NCBI GenBank assembly: GCA_003045895.1
Contig: PZPC01000054.1
Coordinates: 1 to 36,142, forward strand
Reading direction: 5' to 3'
From: Bacteroidota bacterium
GTDB lineage: Bacteria; Bacteroidota; Bacteroidia; Chitinophagales; Saprospiraceae
DNA length: 36,142 bases
How positions within the stretch are numbered: position 1 is the first letter of the stretch; each line of letters begins with the position of its first letter. Positions 22,120 through 30,297 of this stretch are shown piece by piece. A model generated the notes under the pieces. That model was not told the DNA's origin, made no database searches, and worked only from the letters and a program-made list of their open reading frames with translations. Both the position numbers and the translations under genes were made by a program.

Positions 22120-23402
22120 TTGACCGGAATTAGGCTCAGCAATTCAAATCCGGTGGTAGGATTCAACTGAAACTGGTAAAAACCTTCTTTTCCGATCACG
22201 ACGGTAATGGGCGCATTGCCCGGCAGGCTGATGGCATCAACGGCGTGTACATCGGTATAGGTGTCCAGCAGGTGCTGGTCGAGGGTCAGTGGGTCGGAGA
22301 TATCAAAAGCCTTCAAGCCGTGGGTGCCTTCGCAAAGAATGAGGCTGTTGCCGCGAATGGTCAACCCGTGGGGGTTATCCATGGGGAAGCTTTTTTCCAA
22401 CTTGGGGTTGGTTAGATCCGTAATATCGACCAGGTCCATTTGATTGACAAAACCGTCACAGGTGTTGCCATCGCGAAGGGTCACGTAGGCATAGTTGTCT
22501 TTTACAAAAACGGGGTCACAGGCGCGGGCATGGGCAAAGGCCGACAGCTGGGTGGGTGCGGCGGGGTTGCTGTTGTCAAAAATAAACATCCCGCTGTTGG
22601 AGCCAATGAACAGCTTGTCCTGGTAGGGGAAGATGGTTTCAATGCCCCACCCCAGGTTGATGGTATTGACCCGCTGGGGCTGTCGGGGTTGCAGCAAACT
22701 GATTACATCCAGCTGGGAATGGCCAACCGTATACAGGTAATCGCCAATGATGGTGAAACGCGCCAAAGAGCCACCGATGCCTACCCCTCCGGTACCGATG
22801 CCGCCACTGGCGGTAGCATCCGCTTCGAACGTACTGAACGTGGCGTTGTCGACCAAAATGCCATTCCAGCTGCGCAGGTTACTGTAGCTGGCACAAGCCA
22901 TTTTTTCGGTCACTTCTTCAATGTCGTAGCGCACGAGCACTTGCCCGCTGTTGATGTCTTCCCAGATGGGCTGGAACACATCGGGGGTCCGCCCGATCAG
23001 GCTGGCCTGTTGGATGTCGGTGATGTCAATGGCCAGCAAGTCGATAAAATTATTGACGTAGAGGATGTTGTCTTTAACCGACATGTTTTCGGCGCCGGGA
23101 ATGCTGAGAAAGGCAACGGCTTGTGGCGAACGGGGATCGTGGTTGTCGATGATGTGGATGCCTTCCCCTTTTTCGGCAATGAGGATGTACTGGTTGTAGT
23201 AGTAAAACTGCCCCGGATGCTCCAGCGCACGGGCGGCTTCCGTGACGGGCGTACCCTGGCGGATTTCGTCTTTGGTCATAAAAACGGGCGTACTCTGGAG
23301 GTAAGTGACCTCGCGTTCACAAGTATCCTTGATGCAGGAACTCAATCCTAAGAAGAGCAATAGGGAAAAGCTGTAAAGCAACAGGTTATTGGACAGTTTC
23401 AT
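22116..23402 (-). CDS. LVIVD-repeat beta-propeller lipoprotein
   Basis: 428-aa lipoprotein: MKLSNNLLLYSFSLLLFLGLSSC with lipidated C23. The rest is built of repeats with the pattern xxIHIIDNHDPRSPQAVA, LLAIDITDIQQASLIG, LDVISLLQPRQPQRVN, MFIFDNSNPAAPTQLS, LVDITDLTNPKLEKS and LKAFDISDPLTLDQ, that is five to six or more LVIVD-type blades forming a propeller. Such propellers bind proteins or glycans at the cell surface; no enzyme motif is seen. It is the upstream member of a two-gene unit with the barrel protein at 21361 (4-bp overlap), so a surface complex is likely. The promoter region upstream is full of GGTGG-rich hairpins. Confidence 0.88.
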   Translation of the reverse strand: MKLSNNLLLYSFSLLLFLGLSSCIKDTCEREVTYLQSTPVFMTKDEIRQGTPVTEAARALEHPGQFYYYNQYILIAEKGEGIHIIDNHDPRSPQAVAFLSIPGAENMSVKDNILYVNNFIDLLAIDITDIQQASLIGRTPDVFQPIWEDINSGQVLVRYDIEEVTEKMACASYSNLRSWNGILVDNATFSTFEADATASGGIGTGGVGIGGSLARFTIIGDYLYTVGHSQLDVISLLQPRQPQRVNTINLGWGIETIFPYQDKLFIGSNSGMFIFDNSNPAAPTQLSAFAHARACDPVFVKDNYAYVTLRDGNTCDGFVNQMDLVDITDLTNPKLEKSFPMDNPHGLTIRGNSLILCEGTHGLKAFDISDPLTLDQHLLDTYTDVHAVDAISLPGNAPITVVIGKEGFYQFQLNPTTGFELLSLIPVK

Positions 23403-23621
23403 GATTTCGTTTTTTGATTCATTATGCCTAGACCACCAGGGTGGTGGTGAGGGTTGGGTGGGGGGTGTTTTTTTTGGCGGGGGTGTTATTGCGAAAGTAT
23501 TCGGTTTTCATGCGTATTGGGTTCGCTGGTTCACCATCCTTTAGGGTGGTAACAATATTTTCTATGCTTTTGTGAATGATAAAAATACTATGCTTTTTTA
23601 TTATTTTATAGGTTCAGCGCT
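23403..23621. other. Intergenic region with small hairpins
   Basis: No gene. A CCACC/GGTGG hairpin lies near 23432-23450, and another (ACCATCCT with AGGGTGGT) near 23533-23552. Two copies of CTATGCTTTT occur near 23561 and 23588 in an AT-rich stretch just before the 90-bp tandem repeats. Confidence 0.45.
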
Positions 23622-24008
23622 GGTTCGGCGTCATTTATGGCGCTAGCTTTTTACTTGGCTACAGGGAAAGGTTTCCCCCACGCTAAAGCATGGCGAACCA
23701 ACGTGCGCACAAGTTCAGCGTCATTTATGGCGCTAGCTTTTTACTTGACTACAGGGAAAGGTTTCCCCCACGCTGAAGCATGGCGAACCAACGGACACAC
23801 AGGTTCGGCGTCATTTATGGCGCTGGTTTTTTGCCTGGCTACCTGAAAAAGATTCCCCCACGCTGAAGCATGGCGAACCAACGGACACGCTGGTTCGGCG
23901 TCATTTATGGCGCTAGTTTTTTGCCTGGCTACCTGGAAAGGTTTCCCCCCACGCTGAAGCATGGCGAACCAGCGGACACACAGGTTCAGCGTCATTTATG
24001 GCGCTAGT
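23622..24008. repeat. Four-copy tandem repeat, 90-bp unit
   Basis: The word TCATTTATGG recurs at 23631, 23721, 23811, 23901 and 23992, giving periods of 90, 90, 90 and 91 bp; the last copy is partial. Each unit carries GGCGTCATTTATGGCGCTAG, a variable T-rich middle, and CCCCCACGCTGAAGCATGGCG. GGCGAACC at the end of one unit can pair with GGTTCGGC at the start of the next, and CCACGCT with AGCATGG inside a unit, so the array can fold into repeated hairpins. Units are open in frame on both strands, because 90 is a multiple of 3, but the translated product looks like no protein I know. There are no unique spacers, so it is not CRISPR. Confidence 0.85.
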
Positions 24009-24040
24009 TCCGACAGGGAATCTAAATAGCCGAATAGAAC

Positions 24041-24077
24041 TACCGTATAATACGGTATCGTAGGCTGGAGCCCACGA
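24041..24077. repeat. Two adjacent hairpins after the tandem repeat
   Basis: TACCGTA-TAA-TACGGTA (24041-24057) is a perfect 7-bp hairpin. Directly after it TCGT/ACGA and GGCT/AGCC arms (24058-24077) form a second one with one mismatch. The second resembles a GGCTGGAGCC type of dispersed hairpin. Confidence 0.6.
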
Positions 24078-24245
24078 CAATTTTCCTCGCCCAGCGGGGC
24101 GATCCTGTTGGTAGCCAGCAAGATTTACCAAAACTTGGCATTTTTTGTAAATCCAAAAATCCAATGTTTCCGCCACCCTGGGCAGACCTCCGATGCTAAT
24201 CCTGTTTTAGGGTACTCATGAGGCCACTTCTATTTCTTTTTCAGG

Positions 24246-24293
24246 GGGTAAACCTCGGCAGTCAAAGGGCACACGGTCCTCTGGGGTTTACCC
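24246..24293. repeat. Inverted repeat with 9-11 bp arms, 98 bp before a thioredoxin-like gene
   Basis: GGGTAAACC (24246-24254) and GGTTTACCC (24285-24293) are exact complements, extended by two further pairs including a wobble, around a loop of about 26 bases. No T-run. The rest of 24078-24390 shows no gene. Could be a leader structure or a repeat remnant. Confidence 0.5.
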
Positions 24294-24390
24294 ATTCTGC
24301 GGAGCAATAACTGCACTTTTTGCGCGCCGATGAAGGATCCACTGAACCCCACCCCCCATATACTTGTTAGCATAACAAAAGTATTCTCCC

Positions 24391-24945
24391 ATGGCACTTA
24401 CCGAATCCAAGATGATTTCCCTCGGGACCCTGGCCCCGGCTTTTTCCCTCCCCGACACCGTAAGCGGACGTACCGTCAGCAGCGAGGAGGTGTTCACCGA
24501 GCAGGGCACGGTGGTGATGTTCATCTGCAACCACTGCCCCTACGTCATCCACGTGAACGAGGAGATCGTGCGCCTGGCCAAAGACTACCAGGCGAAAGGG
24601 GTCGGCTTCGTAGCGATCAGCTCCAACGACGCCGTCAAATACCCCGCCGATGGCCCCGACAAGATGGCTGAACACGCCCGGACCGAAGGGTACCCTTTCC
24701 CTTACCTCTACGACGAGTCGCAGGCCGTGGCCCGTGCCTACGATGCGGCCTGTACCCCCGATTTTTACGTGTTCGACGGCGCCGGTCGCCTCTACTACCG
24801 CGGCCGCCTGGACACGTCGCGCCCCAATAGTGGCACGCCCCTGACGGGTGCCGACCTGCGCGGCGCGCTGGATAGTATGCTCGCCGGCCAGCCGGCACCG
24901 GAAAAACAGTACCCCAGCGCAGGGTGCAACATCAAATGGAAATAG
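24391..24945 (+). CDS. Thioredoxin-fold AhpC/TSA-like protein
   Basis: 184-aa protein of the AhpC/TSA-redoxin superfamily without a clear signal peptide. LGTLAPAFSLPDTVSG is the usual peroxiredoxin-like N-terminus; the redox motif is CNHCPY (C46, C49) in MFICNHCPYVIHV. It is followed by the long conserved helix ending GVGFVAISSNDAVKYP, the PDFYVFDGAGRLYYRGRLD strand pair, and a C-terminal SAGCNIKWK that is conserved in this subgroup. A CxxC with His in the middle suggests disulfide exchange more than peroxide reduction. Probably a stand-alone gene; the next gene has its own promoter at 24986. Confidence 0.87.
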   Translation: MALTESKMISLGTLAPAFSLPDTVSGRTVSSEEVFTEQGTVVMFICNHCPYVIHVNEEIVRLAKDYQAKGVGFVAISSNDAVKYPADGPDKMAEHARTEGYPFPYLYDESQAVARAYDAACTPDFYVFDGAGRLYYRGRLDTSRPNSGTPLTGADLRGALDSMLAGQPAPEKQYPSAGCNIKWK

Positions 24946-24985
24946 GAGAGGAGAATGGTTCTGCCACAGTAGTAAATAAATTCGC

Positions 24986-24993
24986 TATTTTTG
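24986..24993 (+). promoter_or_regulatory. -7 promoter element TATTTTTG
   Basis: Exact TAnnTTTG 43 bp before the ATG at 25036. The predicted transcript start, near 25000, would make the alternative GTG start at 25000 leaderless, which favours the ATG. Confidence 0.55.
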
Positions 24994-25035
24994 CATCCTG
25001 TGAAAAAGAACAACCCACCAACGGAAGAATGGGAA

Positions 25036-25398
25036 ATGGACTTCGAATGGCTGCGCATTCGGCATTTCCTCAAGGATCGGTTCCAGCGCGACACCCTGCC
25101 GGATTTGAATGCGATTCTTTTTGTGATCGGCATCCAGGAGTTGGGTACCTGGAAACCAACGTTCACCAAGGAAGAAAAGCAGGATTTGCTCCACATCGCC
25201 ACCTGCCGGCTCATGAGCTACTACGACTACTACGATTTCGTAGGCCGCGATGCCGATGGCTGGCCCCACTGGGAATTGGTCAAGAAAATCCCAACCAGCG
25301 ACCTGCGGGAACAGGAATTGTTGTTCAAATCAGCGATCATTCGTTACTTCAGGGAATGGGAAGCCGAAACGGCTAACCTGCCCTCCCATAAGCCGTAA
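25036..25398 (+). CDS. Conserved hypothetical protein (about 120 aa, cytosolic)
   Basis: The frame is open from a TTG at 24991 and a GTG at 25000, but the promoter element at 24986-24993 and the codon type favour the ATG at 25036 (MDFEWLRIRHFLKDRF); the product would be 120 aa. It is soluble and mostly helical with no signal. Notable parts are LPDLNAILFVIGIQELG, FTKEEKQDLLHIATCRLM and YYDYYDFVGRDADGWPHWE. I cannot assign a fold or function; the pattern looks like a Bacteroidota-specific conserved protein. It is followed after 54 bp by the first cyclophilin gene, so it may be co-transcribed with the lipoprotein isomerases. Confidence 0.75.
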   Translation: MDFEWLRIRHFLKDRFQRDTLPDLNAILFVIGIQELGTWKPTFTKEEKQDLLHIATCRLMSYYDYYDFVGRDADGWPHWELVKKIPTSDLREQELLFKSAIIRYFREWEAETANLPSHKP

Positions 25399-25452
25399 GT
25401 GTTGAGCAACCAACTATTTTTAACACCTGCAAAACAGAAAATCTACGACAAC

Positions 25453-26094
25453 ATGCTAACCAGACTCGTTTTCGGCCTCGCCTTACTGGCTTCCCTGGCC
25501 GCTTGCCAGCCCAAGGACAAAGTGACCTACGCCCTGATCTCGACGGATTTTGGGGACATGAAGATCAAGTTGTACAACAGTACGCCCCTACACCGCGACA
25601 ATTTCATCAAACTGGCCCAGGAAGGCTTTTACGATGGCCTGCTGTTCCACCGGGTCATTGCCGGATTCATGGTTCAGGGGGGCGATCCGGACAGCCGCGA
25701 TGCCCCCGCCGGAAAAGACCTGGGCGTCGGTGGCCCTGGTTACCTCATTCCAGCCGAAATCAATGCCCTCCATTTCAAGGGCGCACTGGCAGCAGCCCGC
25801 ACCCAGAATCCGGAGAAACAAAGTTCGGGGTCGCAATTTTACCTCGTCCAGGGCAATCCCGTTTCCGCGCAGGAACTCGACGCAATGACCCAGCGCCACG
25901 GACACCCCTACTCCGATTTACAAAAACAGCTGTACGCCGAAATTGGTGGAACGCCCATGTTGGACTACGATTATACCGTGTTCGGCGAAGTGGTAGAAGG
26001 CCTGGAAGTCATTGACGCCATTGCCGCCGTAGCTACGCAGGCGGCTAACCGCCCCGTGAGCGATGTTCGTATGACTGTAAAAATACTCAACTAA
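25453..26094 (+). CDS. Peptidyl-prolyl cis-trans isomerase (cyclophilin) lipoprotein
   Basis: 213-aa cyclophilin exported as a lipoprotein: MLTRLVFGLALLASLAAC with lipidated C18. The frame is open upstream to 25399, but the ATG at 25453 starts the lipoprotein signal. Active-site residues are R67 in LLFHRVIAGF, F72, and Q75 in MVQGGDPDS; GSQFYLVQG is the second catalytic strand. The segment of about 22 residues after this (PVSAQELDAMTQRHGHPYSD) is the insertion typical of bacterial cyclophilins. It speeds up proline isomerisation during folding of envelope proteins. Its stop TAA shares one base with the ATG of the next gene, a PKD-cyclophilin fusion, so both are made together; the two look like a tandem duplication. 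Confidence 0.93.
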   Translation: MLTRLVFGLALLASLAACQPKDKVTYALISTDFGDMKIKLYNSTPLHRDNFIKLAQEGFYDGLLFHRVIAGFMVQGGDPDSRDAPAGKDLGVGGPGYLIPAEINALHFKGALAAARTQNPEKQSSGSQFYLVQGNPVSAQELDAMTQRHGHPYSDLQKQLYAEIGGTPMLDYDYTVFGEVVEGLEVIDAIAAVATQAANRPVSDVRMTVKILN

Positions 26095-26969
26095 TGCACC
26101 GGATTTACCTTTTACCGATCGCACTGCTGGCCCTGGGCAGTTGTGCCCGTCCGCTCACCAATTTTACGGCTCCCAATGACCTTCCGGTAACCAAGCCGGT
26201 ACCCTTTGTCAACGAAACGGAGAAAGCCGAAACCTACCTCTGGGACTTTGGCGATGGCAATACCTCGACCGATCTATCGCCGCTGCACCGCTACCTGGGC
26301 TCGGGGGTTTATACCGTTAAGCTGACGGCCACCGACGCCAAAGGCAAAACGGCCACCAAGGAAAAAAAGATTACCGTCGTCGCACCGGATCGCTGCCTGG
26401 CTTACATCCAGACCCCCCTGGGCAATATGATCGCCGAGATCTACGATTCGACGCCGCTCCACCAGGACAACTTCGTCAAGCTGGTGGAACAGCACTACTA
26501 CGACAGCCTGCTCTTCCACCGGGTCATTCAAGGCTTTATGCTCCAGGGGGGGGATCCCGACAGCAAAAATGCCCCGGCCGGCGGGCAGTTGGGGATGGGT
26601 GGACCGGGCTACACCATCAAAGCAGAATTCCAGGATTCGCTGGCCCACGTCAAAGGAGCCCTGGCCGCAGCCCGCACCAGCAACCCGCAAAAGCGGAGTT
26701 CGGGTTCCCAGTTTTACATCGTCCAGGGGCGCCCGGTAACGGATCAGGATCTCAACAATGCCGAAGGCAAGGGTAATTTTCGCTACCCGTCCCAACTGCG
26801 CAAAGAATACCTGGAAGTAGGAGGGACCCCCTTCCTCGACCAGGAGTACACCGTTTTCGGAAAGGTCATTGAAGGCCTGGACGTACTCGACCGCATTGCG
26901 GCCGTACCGACCAATACATCGAACCGCCCCAATACCGACGTCTGGATGATTATTAAGCTCATTCGCTAA
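26094..26969 (+). CDS. PKD domain plus cyclophilin lipoprotein
   Basis: 291-aa lipoprotein (MHRIYLLPIALLALGSC, lipidated C17). Residues about 30-97 are a PKD domain: VPFVNETEKAETYLWDFGDG, then the YxVxLxATDxxGKTATxxK end. From about residue 100 a cyclophilin follows with FHRVIQGFMLQGGDPDSKN and GSQFYIVQGRPV, so the catalytic Arg, Phe and Gln are kept. The PKD domain should hold the isomerase away from the membrane or bind client proteins or glycans. It overlaps the preceding cyclophilin gene by 1 bp and is followed 8 bp later by polyphosphate glucokinase. This fusion is unusual for a cyclophilin, as PKD domains are more often found in secreted adhesins and hydrolases. Confidence 0.93.
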   Translation: MHRIYLLPIALLALGSCARPLTNFTAPNDLPVTKPVPFVNETEKAETYLWDFGDGNTSTDLSPLHRYLGSGVYTVKLTATDAKGKTATKEKKITVVAPDRCLAYIQTPLGNMIAEIYDSTPLHQDNFVKLVEQHYYDSLLFHRVIQGFMLQGGDPDSKNAPAGGQLGMGGPGYTIKAEFQDSLAHVKGALAAARTSNPQKRSSGSQFYIVQGRPVTDQDLNNAEGKGNFRYPSQLRKEYLEVGGTPFLDQEYTVFGKVIEGLDVLDRIAAVPTNTSNRPNTDVWMIIKLIR

Positions 26970-26977
26970 ATGTTTTT

Positions 26978-27748
26978 ATGAAAAACCACATTGTACTAGG
27001 CGTTGACATTGGCGGCTCCGGCATCAAGGGCGGCCTGATCGACATCAAAAAAGGGGAGATGATTACCGAGCGGTACCGCCTGGAAACGCCACAACCTGCT
27101 ACCCCTGCTGCCGTAGCCGCCACCTTTAAGGAGCTCATTGATCATTTCGATTGGAAGGGACCCGTTGGGGTAGGCTTTCCGGCGATTGTTCGCCACGGCA
27201 AAGCCCTTTCCGCGTCCAATATTGACGCCAGTTGGATCGGTGTCGACATCACTAAACTCTTGTCCAAAGCTGCCGGATGCCCGGTGTACGTCCTCAACGA
27301 CGCCGACGCCGCAGGGATAGCCGCCATGCACTACGGGGTGGGTAAAGGCGAACAGGGGGTTGTTTTCATGATTACGATCGGTTCGGGTATAGGCTCGGCC
27401 TTGTTCATGGACGGCAAGTTGGTGCCCAATACCGAGCTGGGACACATCTACCTGAAAAACAACAAAGAAGTAGCCGAAAAATACATTTCGGGCAACGCGC
27501 GCAAGGCCCGTGGACTGGGTTGGTCGGCCTGGGGTAAGCAATTCAACAAATACCTCCTCCACCTGGAACGCCTTTTTTCGCCTGATCTGATCATCCTGGG
27601 GGGCGGCGGAAGCAAGCAATTCGCGAACTTTCAGGATAAGATACAACTCAACTGCCGGGTTATTCCGGCCGGGTTACTCAATCAGGCGGGTGCCATTGGA
27701 GCCGCTTATTACGCCTGGGAAATGGAGACCACCAAACCCAAGCATTAA
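26978..27748 (+). CDS. ppgK: Polyphosphate glucokinase (ROK family)
   Basis: 256-aa ROK-fold kinase that phosphorylates glucose with polyphosphate or ATP. The phosphate-binding loop is VDIGGSGIKGG (9-19); the catalytic Asp is D108 in VYVLNDADAAG; MITIGSGIGSALF and LILGGGGSKQF bind the phosphate donor and adenine side. The length and the signature YGVGKGEQGVVFM match PpgK more than ordinary glucokinases. No ROK zinc motif CxCGxxGC is present, as expected for PpgK. It lies 8 bp after the PKD-cyclophilin gene, though a functional link is unclear, and its stop overlaps the stop of the TPR gene on the other strand by 4 bp. Confidence 0.92.
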   Translation: MKNHIVLGVDIGGSGIKGGLIDIKKGEMITERYRLETPQPATPAAVAATFKELIDHFDWKGPVGVGFPAIVRHGKALSASNIDASWIGVDITKLLSKAAGCPVYVLNDADAAGIAAMHYGVGKGEQGVVFMITIGSGIGSALFMDGKLVPNTELGHIYLKNNKEVAEKYISGNARKARGLGWSAWGKQFNKYLLHLERLFSPDLIILGGGGSKQFANFQDKIQLNCRVIPAGLLNQAGAIGAAYYAWEMETTKPKH

Positions 27749-29145
27749 GCTGGGCGGTACAGGCTGATTAGCGCATTGACCTCGTTGTCGGAGCGCAGTC
27801 CTGGCTGCCATTCAAACAGCCAGGAAAATCCGGCATAATTATCAGCCAAAGCTTCCGACAACAACTGGAGCGCTTGCTTGCGGCGGCCATTGGCAAAAAG
27901 ACAAGCCACGTAGCTGAACTGTAATTCTGGATCCTCGATGGTTTCATTGGCTTCTTCCAGCAGGTCCAGCGCTTCGCGAGAGCGGAGCATTTCCAATAAA
28001 AACCAGGCCATATCCAGCCAAACCTGGCTATTCTCTGGTGCTATTTCAAGTGCCTCGGCATACGAGGCTTCGGCCTGCTTATAGTCGTCTAGTTCAAAAG
28101 CACATTCCGCGAGTGCCTGATGGTATTCTTCGCAGTGGTCGTGCATGCGAATGGCTTTCTTGAAGAACGACATCGCCTTCGCCCATTTCTCCTGGGCAGC
28201 ATAGCATTCGCCTATCTTAAAGAAAATTTCGTCGTTATGGGGATCGATACGGGCCGCTTGTTCCAGGTGATGACGGGCTGTTTCGTACTTTTCCAGGCTG
28301 TGGTAACAGCCACCGATACAGAGCAATAAATCACTATCTGACCCAAAACGCTCTGCCATTTCCCGGTAGGCATCGAGCGCCTTGGAGAAATGACCGTTTT
28401 CATAGCAAAGCTCAGCAAACTCCAGGAAGGCTTCTTCGAAAGTTGGATCGATGAGAAAAGCGTATTCGTAGGCTTCGATAGCTTCTTCGCTGTGGTTTAA
28501 ATAGGCCTGGGCCTGCCCCAGGTAGAACCAGGCGTACTGCGAATAGGGGCTTTCGTCGATGATCCAGCGAAAAAGCGTGCTGCCTTCCTCGTGCTTGCGG
28601 CATATTTCCATACAAAGGCTGATCCGTTCCAGTGCCCGGTCATTGGTTGGGCTAGCCTGGAGGGCGGCTTTCAGCGCATAAAACATATGGTCGAAATCGG
28701 AATCCCGCTCGTAGGCCAGCGATTCGACCAGCAAAATTTCGCTGAGGTCTTCCTTACTGGCCTGCAGTTTGAAAGGCGCCAGACTGGCAAGGCCTTCCTT
28801 GGTTTGCCCGGAACGGATGTAGGTTTCAGCCTGCAATAAGCTCAACTCAAAATCTCCGGGGGTAATAGCCAGGGCTTCCTCCAGTATTTCCTGGGCCTGG
28901 TCACTGCGGTTGGTATACAACAACAACTGAACCTGCCGAACGTAAAAATCGGATGAAAATCGATAATGAGTAGTGGCCAGGCGCGCAACGGAGAGTGCTT
29001 TCTCAAATTGCTCCTCCGATTCGTAATAATCAATCAAATCCTGGAAGGATTCCGGATCGAGAAAAACGGCCAGGCCTTCAGCCTCGTATACCGAAACAAG
29101 CTCATGAATTCGTTCATCCCAATTCTCTTTTCTCGGTCTGCTCAT
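27745..29145 (-). CDS. Tetratricopeptide-repeat protein
   Basis: 466-aa cytosolic TPR protein with no signal peptide. From about residue 35 to 440 it is a run of 34-residue helix pairs with the usual W/L-G-Y-A-P positions, for example AWFYLGQAQAYLNHSEEAIEA, IFFKIGECYAAQEKWAKAMSFF and VWLDMAWFLLEMLRSREALDLL; about ten to twelve repeats. Codon 1 is the ATG at 29145 (MSRPRKENWDERI); a second ATG at 29154 is possible. It is acidic overall. TPR arrays hold proteins together; the partner cannot be told. A TAnnTTTG element at 29184-29191 gives it its own promoter. It ends head-to-tail against ppgK (4-bp overlap of stops). Confidence 0.9.
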   Translation of the reverse strand: MSRPRKENWDERIHELVSVYEAEGLAVFLDPESFQDLIDYYESEEQFEKALSVARLATTHYRFSSDFYVRQVQLLLYTNRSDQAQEILEEALAITPGDFELSLLQAETYIRSGQTKEGLASLAPFKLQASKEDLSEILLVESLAYERDSDFDHMFYALKAALQASPTNDRALERISLCMEICRKHEEGSTLFRWIIDESPYSQYAWFYLGQAQAYLNHSEEAIEAYEYAFLIDPTFEEAFLEFAELCYENGHFSKALDAYREMAERFGSDSDLLLCIGGCYHSLEKYETARHHLEQAARIDPHNDEIFFKIGECYAAQEKWAKAMSFFKKAIRMHDHCEEYHQALAECAFELDDYKQAEASYAEALEIAPENSQVWLDMAWFLLEMLRSREALDLLEEANETIEDPELQFSYVACLFANGRRKQALQLLSEALADNYAGFSWLFEWQPGLRSDNEVNALISLYRPA

Positions 29146-29183
29146 AGGCAACATTTTCCCTTTAGCGGCTACGAATCAATCCT

Positions 29184-29191
29184 CAAAGATA
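29184..29191 (-). promoter_or_regulatory. -7 promoter element TATCTTTG for the TPR gene
   Basis: Exact TAnnTTTG on the minus strand, 38 bp before the ATG at 29145; no TTG at -33 is obvious. The surrounding 29216-29316 stretch is very AT-rich. Confidence 0.5.
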
Positions 29192-29316
29192 CGCTTTCGT
29201 AACTAGGTCATCACTATTTACGAGAAGACCAGGGGAAATTGTTACAAAACAACCAAAAAACCAATTATTTAACAGAAAATAAACTAAAAAACATAAAAAG
29301 AATAGCAATATGCCCC

Positions 29317-29757
29317 TTATCCTCCCCGGTTGGGTAGGCGGCGCTGCTGCAGTTGGCGCAGGAGGTCGCGTTTAAATTCCCGCTCCGCATCGGGCAGATC
29401 GACCAGTTTGCTGGCGGGTACCTGCCCTTTCAGTCGCTGGTAATACCGGCGCTTGAGTGCCAGGAGGTCTGCTTCCAGTTCCAGGCGCTGCTCGATCAGG
29501 GCAGCAGCCTGGGCTTCGCTGGACGGAAGCTGGCGGGTGTTGGCAAACTGCTGAAAAAGCTTTCTCCGCTCCACCTCGTATTCATTGTAGACCGACCAAA
29601 AATAGGTGGCCTCGGTAGTGGTCAGGTGCAGCCGTTGCGTGATGTACGCTGCCCGCTGGGCGCGAATCTGGTCGTTCTCCGGCAGCTCGTCCGTATCCTG
29701 TGCCCACTGTAGGGTGGGTAGCAGGAAGCACACCAATAGGATACCTAATTTTTTCAT
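29317..29757 (-). CDS. Periplasmic helical protein of an ECF sigma operon
   Basis: 146-aa secreted protein with signal peptide (MKKLGILLVCFLLPTLQWAQ). The mature part is helical and charged: LTTTEATYFWSVYNEYEVERRKLFQQF and LIEQRLELEADLLALKRRYYQRLKGQVPASKLVDL. This is the size and pattern of the small periplasmic proteins often placed last in Bacteroidota ECF sigma operons, with some likeness to Spy/CpxP-type helical stress sensors. It follows the anti-sigma-like gene by 24 bp in the same direction. The role as a sensor or chaperone for envelope stress is inferred from position. Confidence 0.8.
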   Translation of the reverse strand: MKKLGILLVCFLLPTLQWAQDTDELPENDQIRAQRAAYITQRLHLTTTEATYFWSVYNEYEVERRKLFQQFANTRQLPSSEAQAAALIEQRLELEADLLALKRRYYQRLKGQVPASKLVDLPDAEREFKRDLLRQLQQRRLPNRGG

Positions 29758-29781
29758 TTTGAGAAAATCATTTTAACCGTT

Positions 29782-30261
29782 CTAAAAAAATACCTGATCT
29801 TCCATATCCGCTGGCCAATTTTCTTCGGCTTCCAGGTAATTTTCGATCGCTTCTGAAGAAATTGTACTGTCCCAATTACTGGGTAATACCACTGTGCCGG
29901 TAGTTGTGCTGCCTTCCGTGAGCAGCGCCAGGTCAAATTCGTCAATGTTGTTGTTGACATACAGCAGAATGGCCTCATCCGACAGTTGGGTTAAATCCAC
30001 CTGCGGCTGAACAGGGGTGTTGCTATCCCGGAAAACCAACCAACTGGCCGCCAACAAAAAAGCGACGCTGGCCGCCAGTGCCCAGAAGGTACGCTGGGGT
30101 AGGCGTAGCCGTTTAGCCGCAGGCGCAGCAATGACTCGCCCGGCGAGGTCTTCCAGGTAATTTTCCGGCAACGCCCGGGGCGCCGCCTGTGCCTGCCAGC
30201 GGCGCAGCTGTTCGCTCTGGAGTTGTGCCAGTTCCGCTTGTATTTTTTTTCTTTCCTCCAT
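29782..30261 (-). CDS. Probable anti-sigma factor, single-pass membrane protein
   Basis: 159-aa protein with a charged N-terminal part (1-55), one membrane helix at about residues 57-76 (RTFWALAASVAFLLAASWLVF) and a C-terminal periplasmic part rich in Asp and Glu. There is no zinc-binding HxxxCxxC motif, so it is not a ZAS-type anti-sigma. It lies 36 bp after the ECF sigma gene and 24 bp before the periplasmic helical protein, which is the usual place for the membrane anti-sigma in Bacteroidota. The motif VNNNIDEFDLALL is seen in proteins at this position in related genomes, as I recall. Function is inferred from context. Confidence 0.75.
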   Translation of the reverse strand: MEERKKIQAELAQLQSEQLRRWQAQAAPRALPENYLEDLAGRVIAAPAAKRLRLPQRTFWALAASVAFLLAASWLVFRDSNTPVQPQVDLTQLSDEAILLYVNNNIDEFDLALLTEGSTTTGTVVLPSNWDSTISSEAIENYLEAEENWPADMEDQVFF

Positions 30262-30297
30262 CGGTTGTGTCGGTTAGTAGGTTATCCTACTGTTGAT

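Noticed and set aside
23637-23846. Open frames on both strands of the tandem repeat as a repeat protein gene
   Set aside because: They are open because the 90-bp period is a multiple of three; the translated units resemble no known protein and there is no promoter or signal.
23622-24008. Possible CRISPR array
   Set aside because: Units repeat over their full 90 bp without unique spacers, and no cas genes are present.
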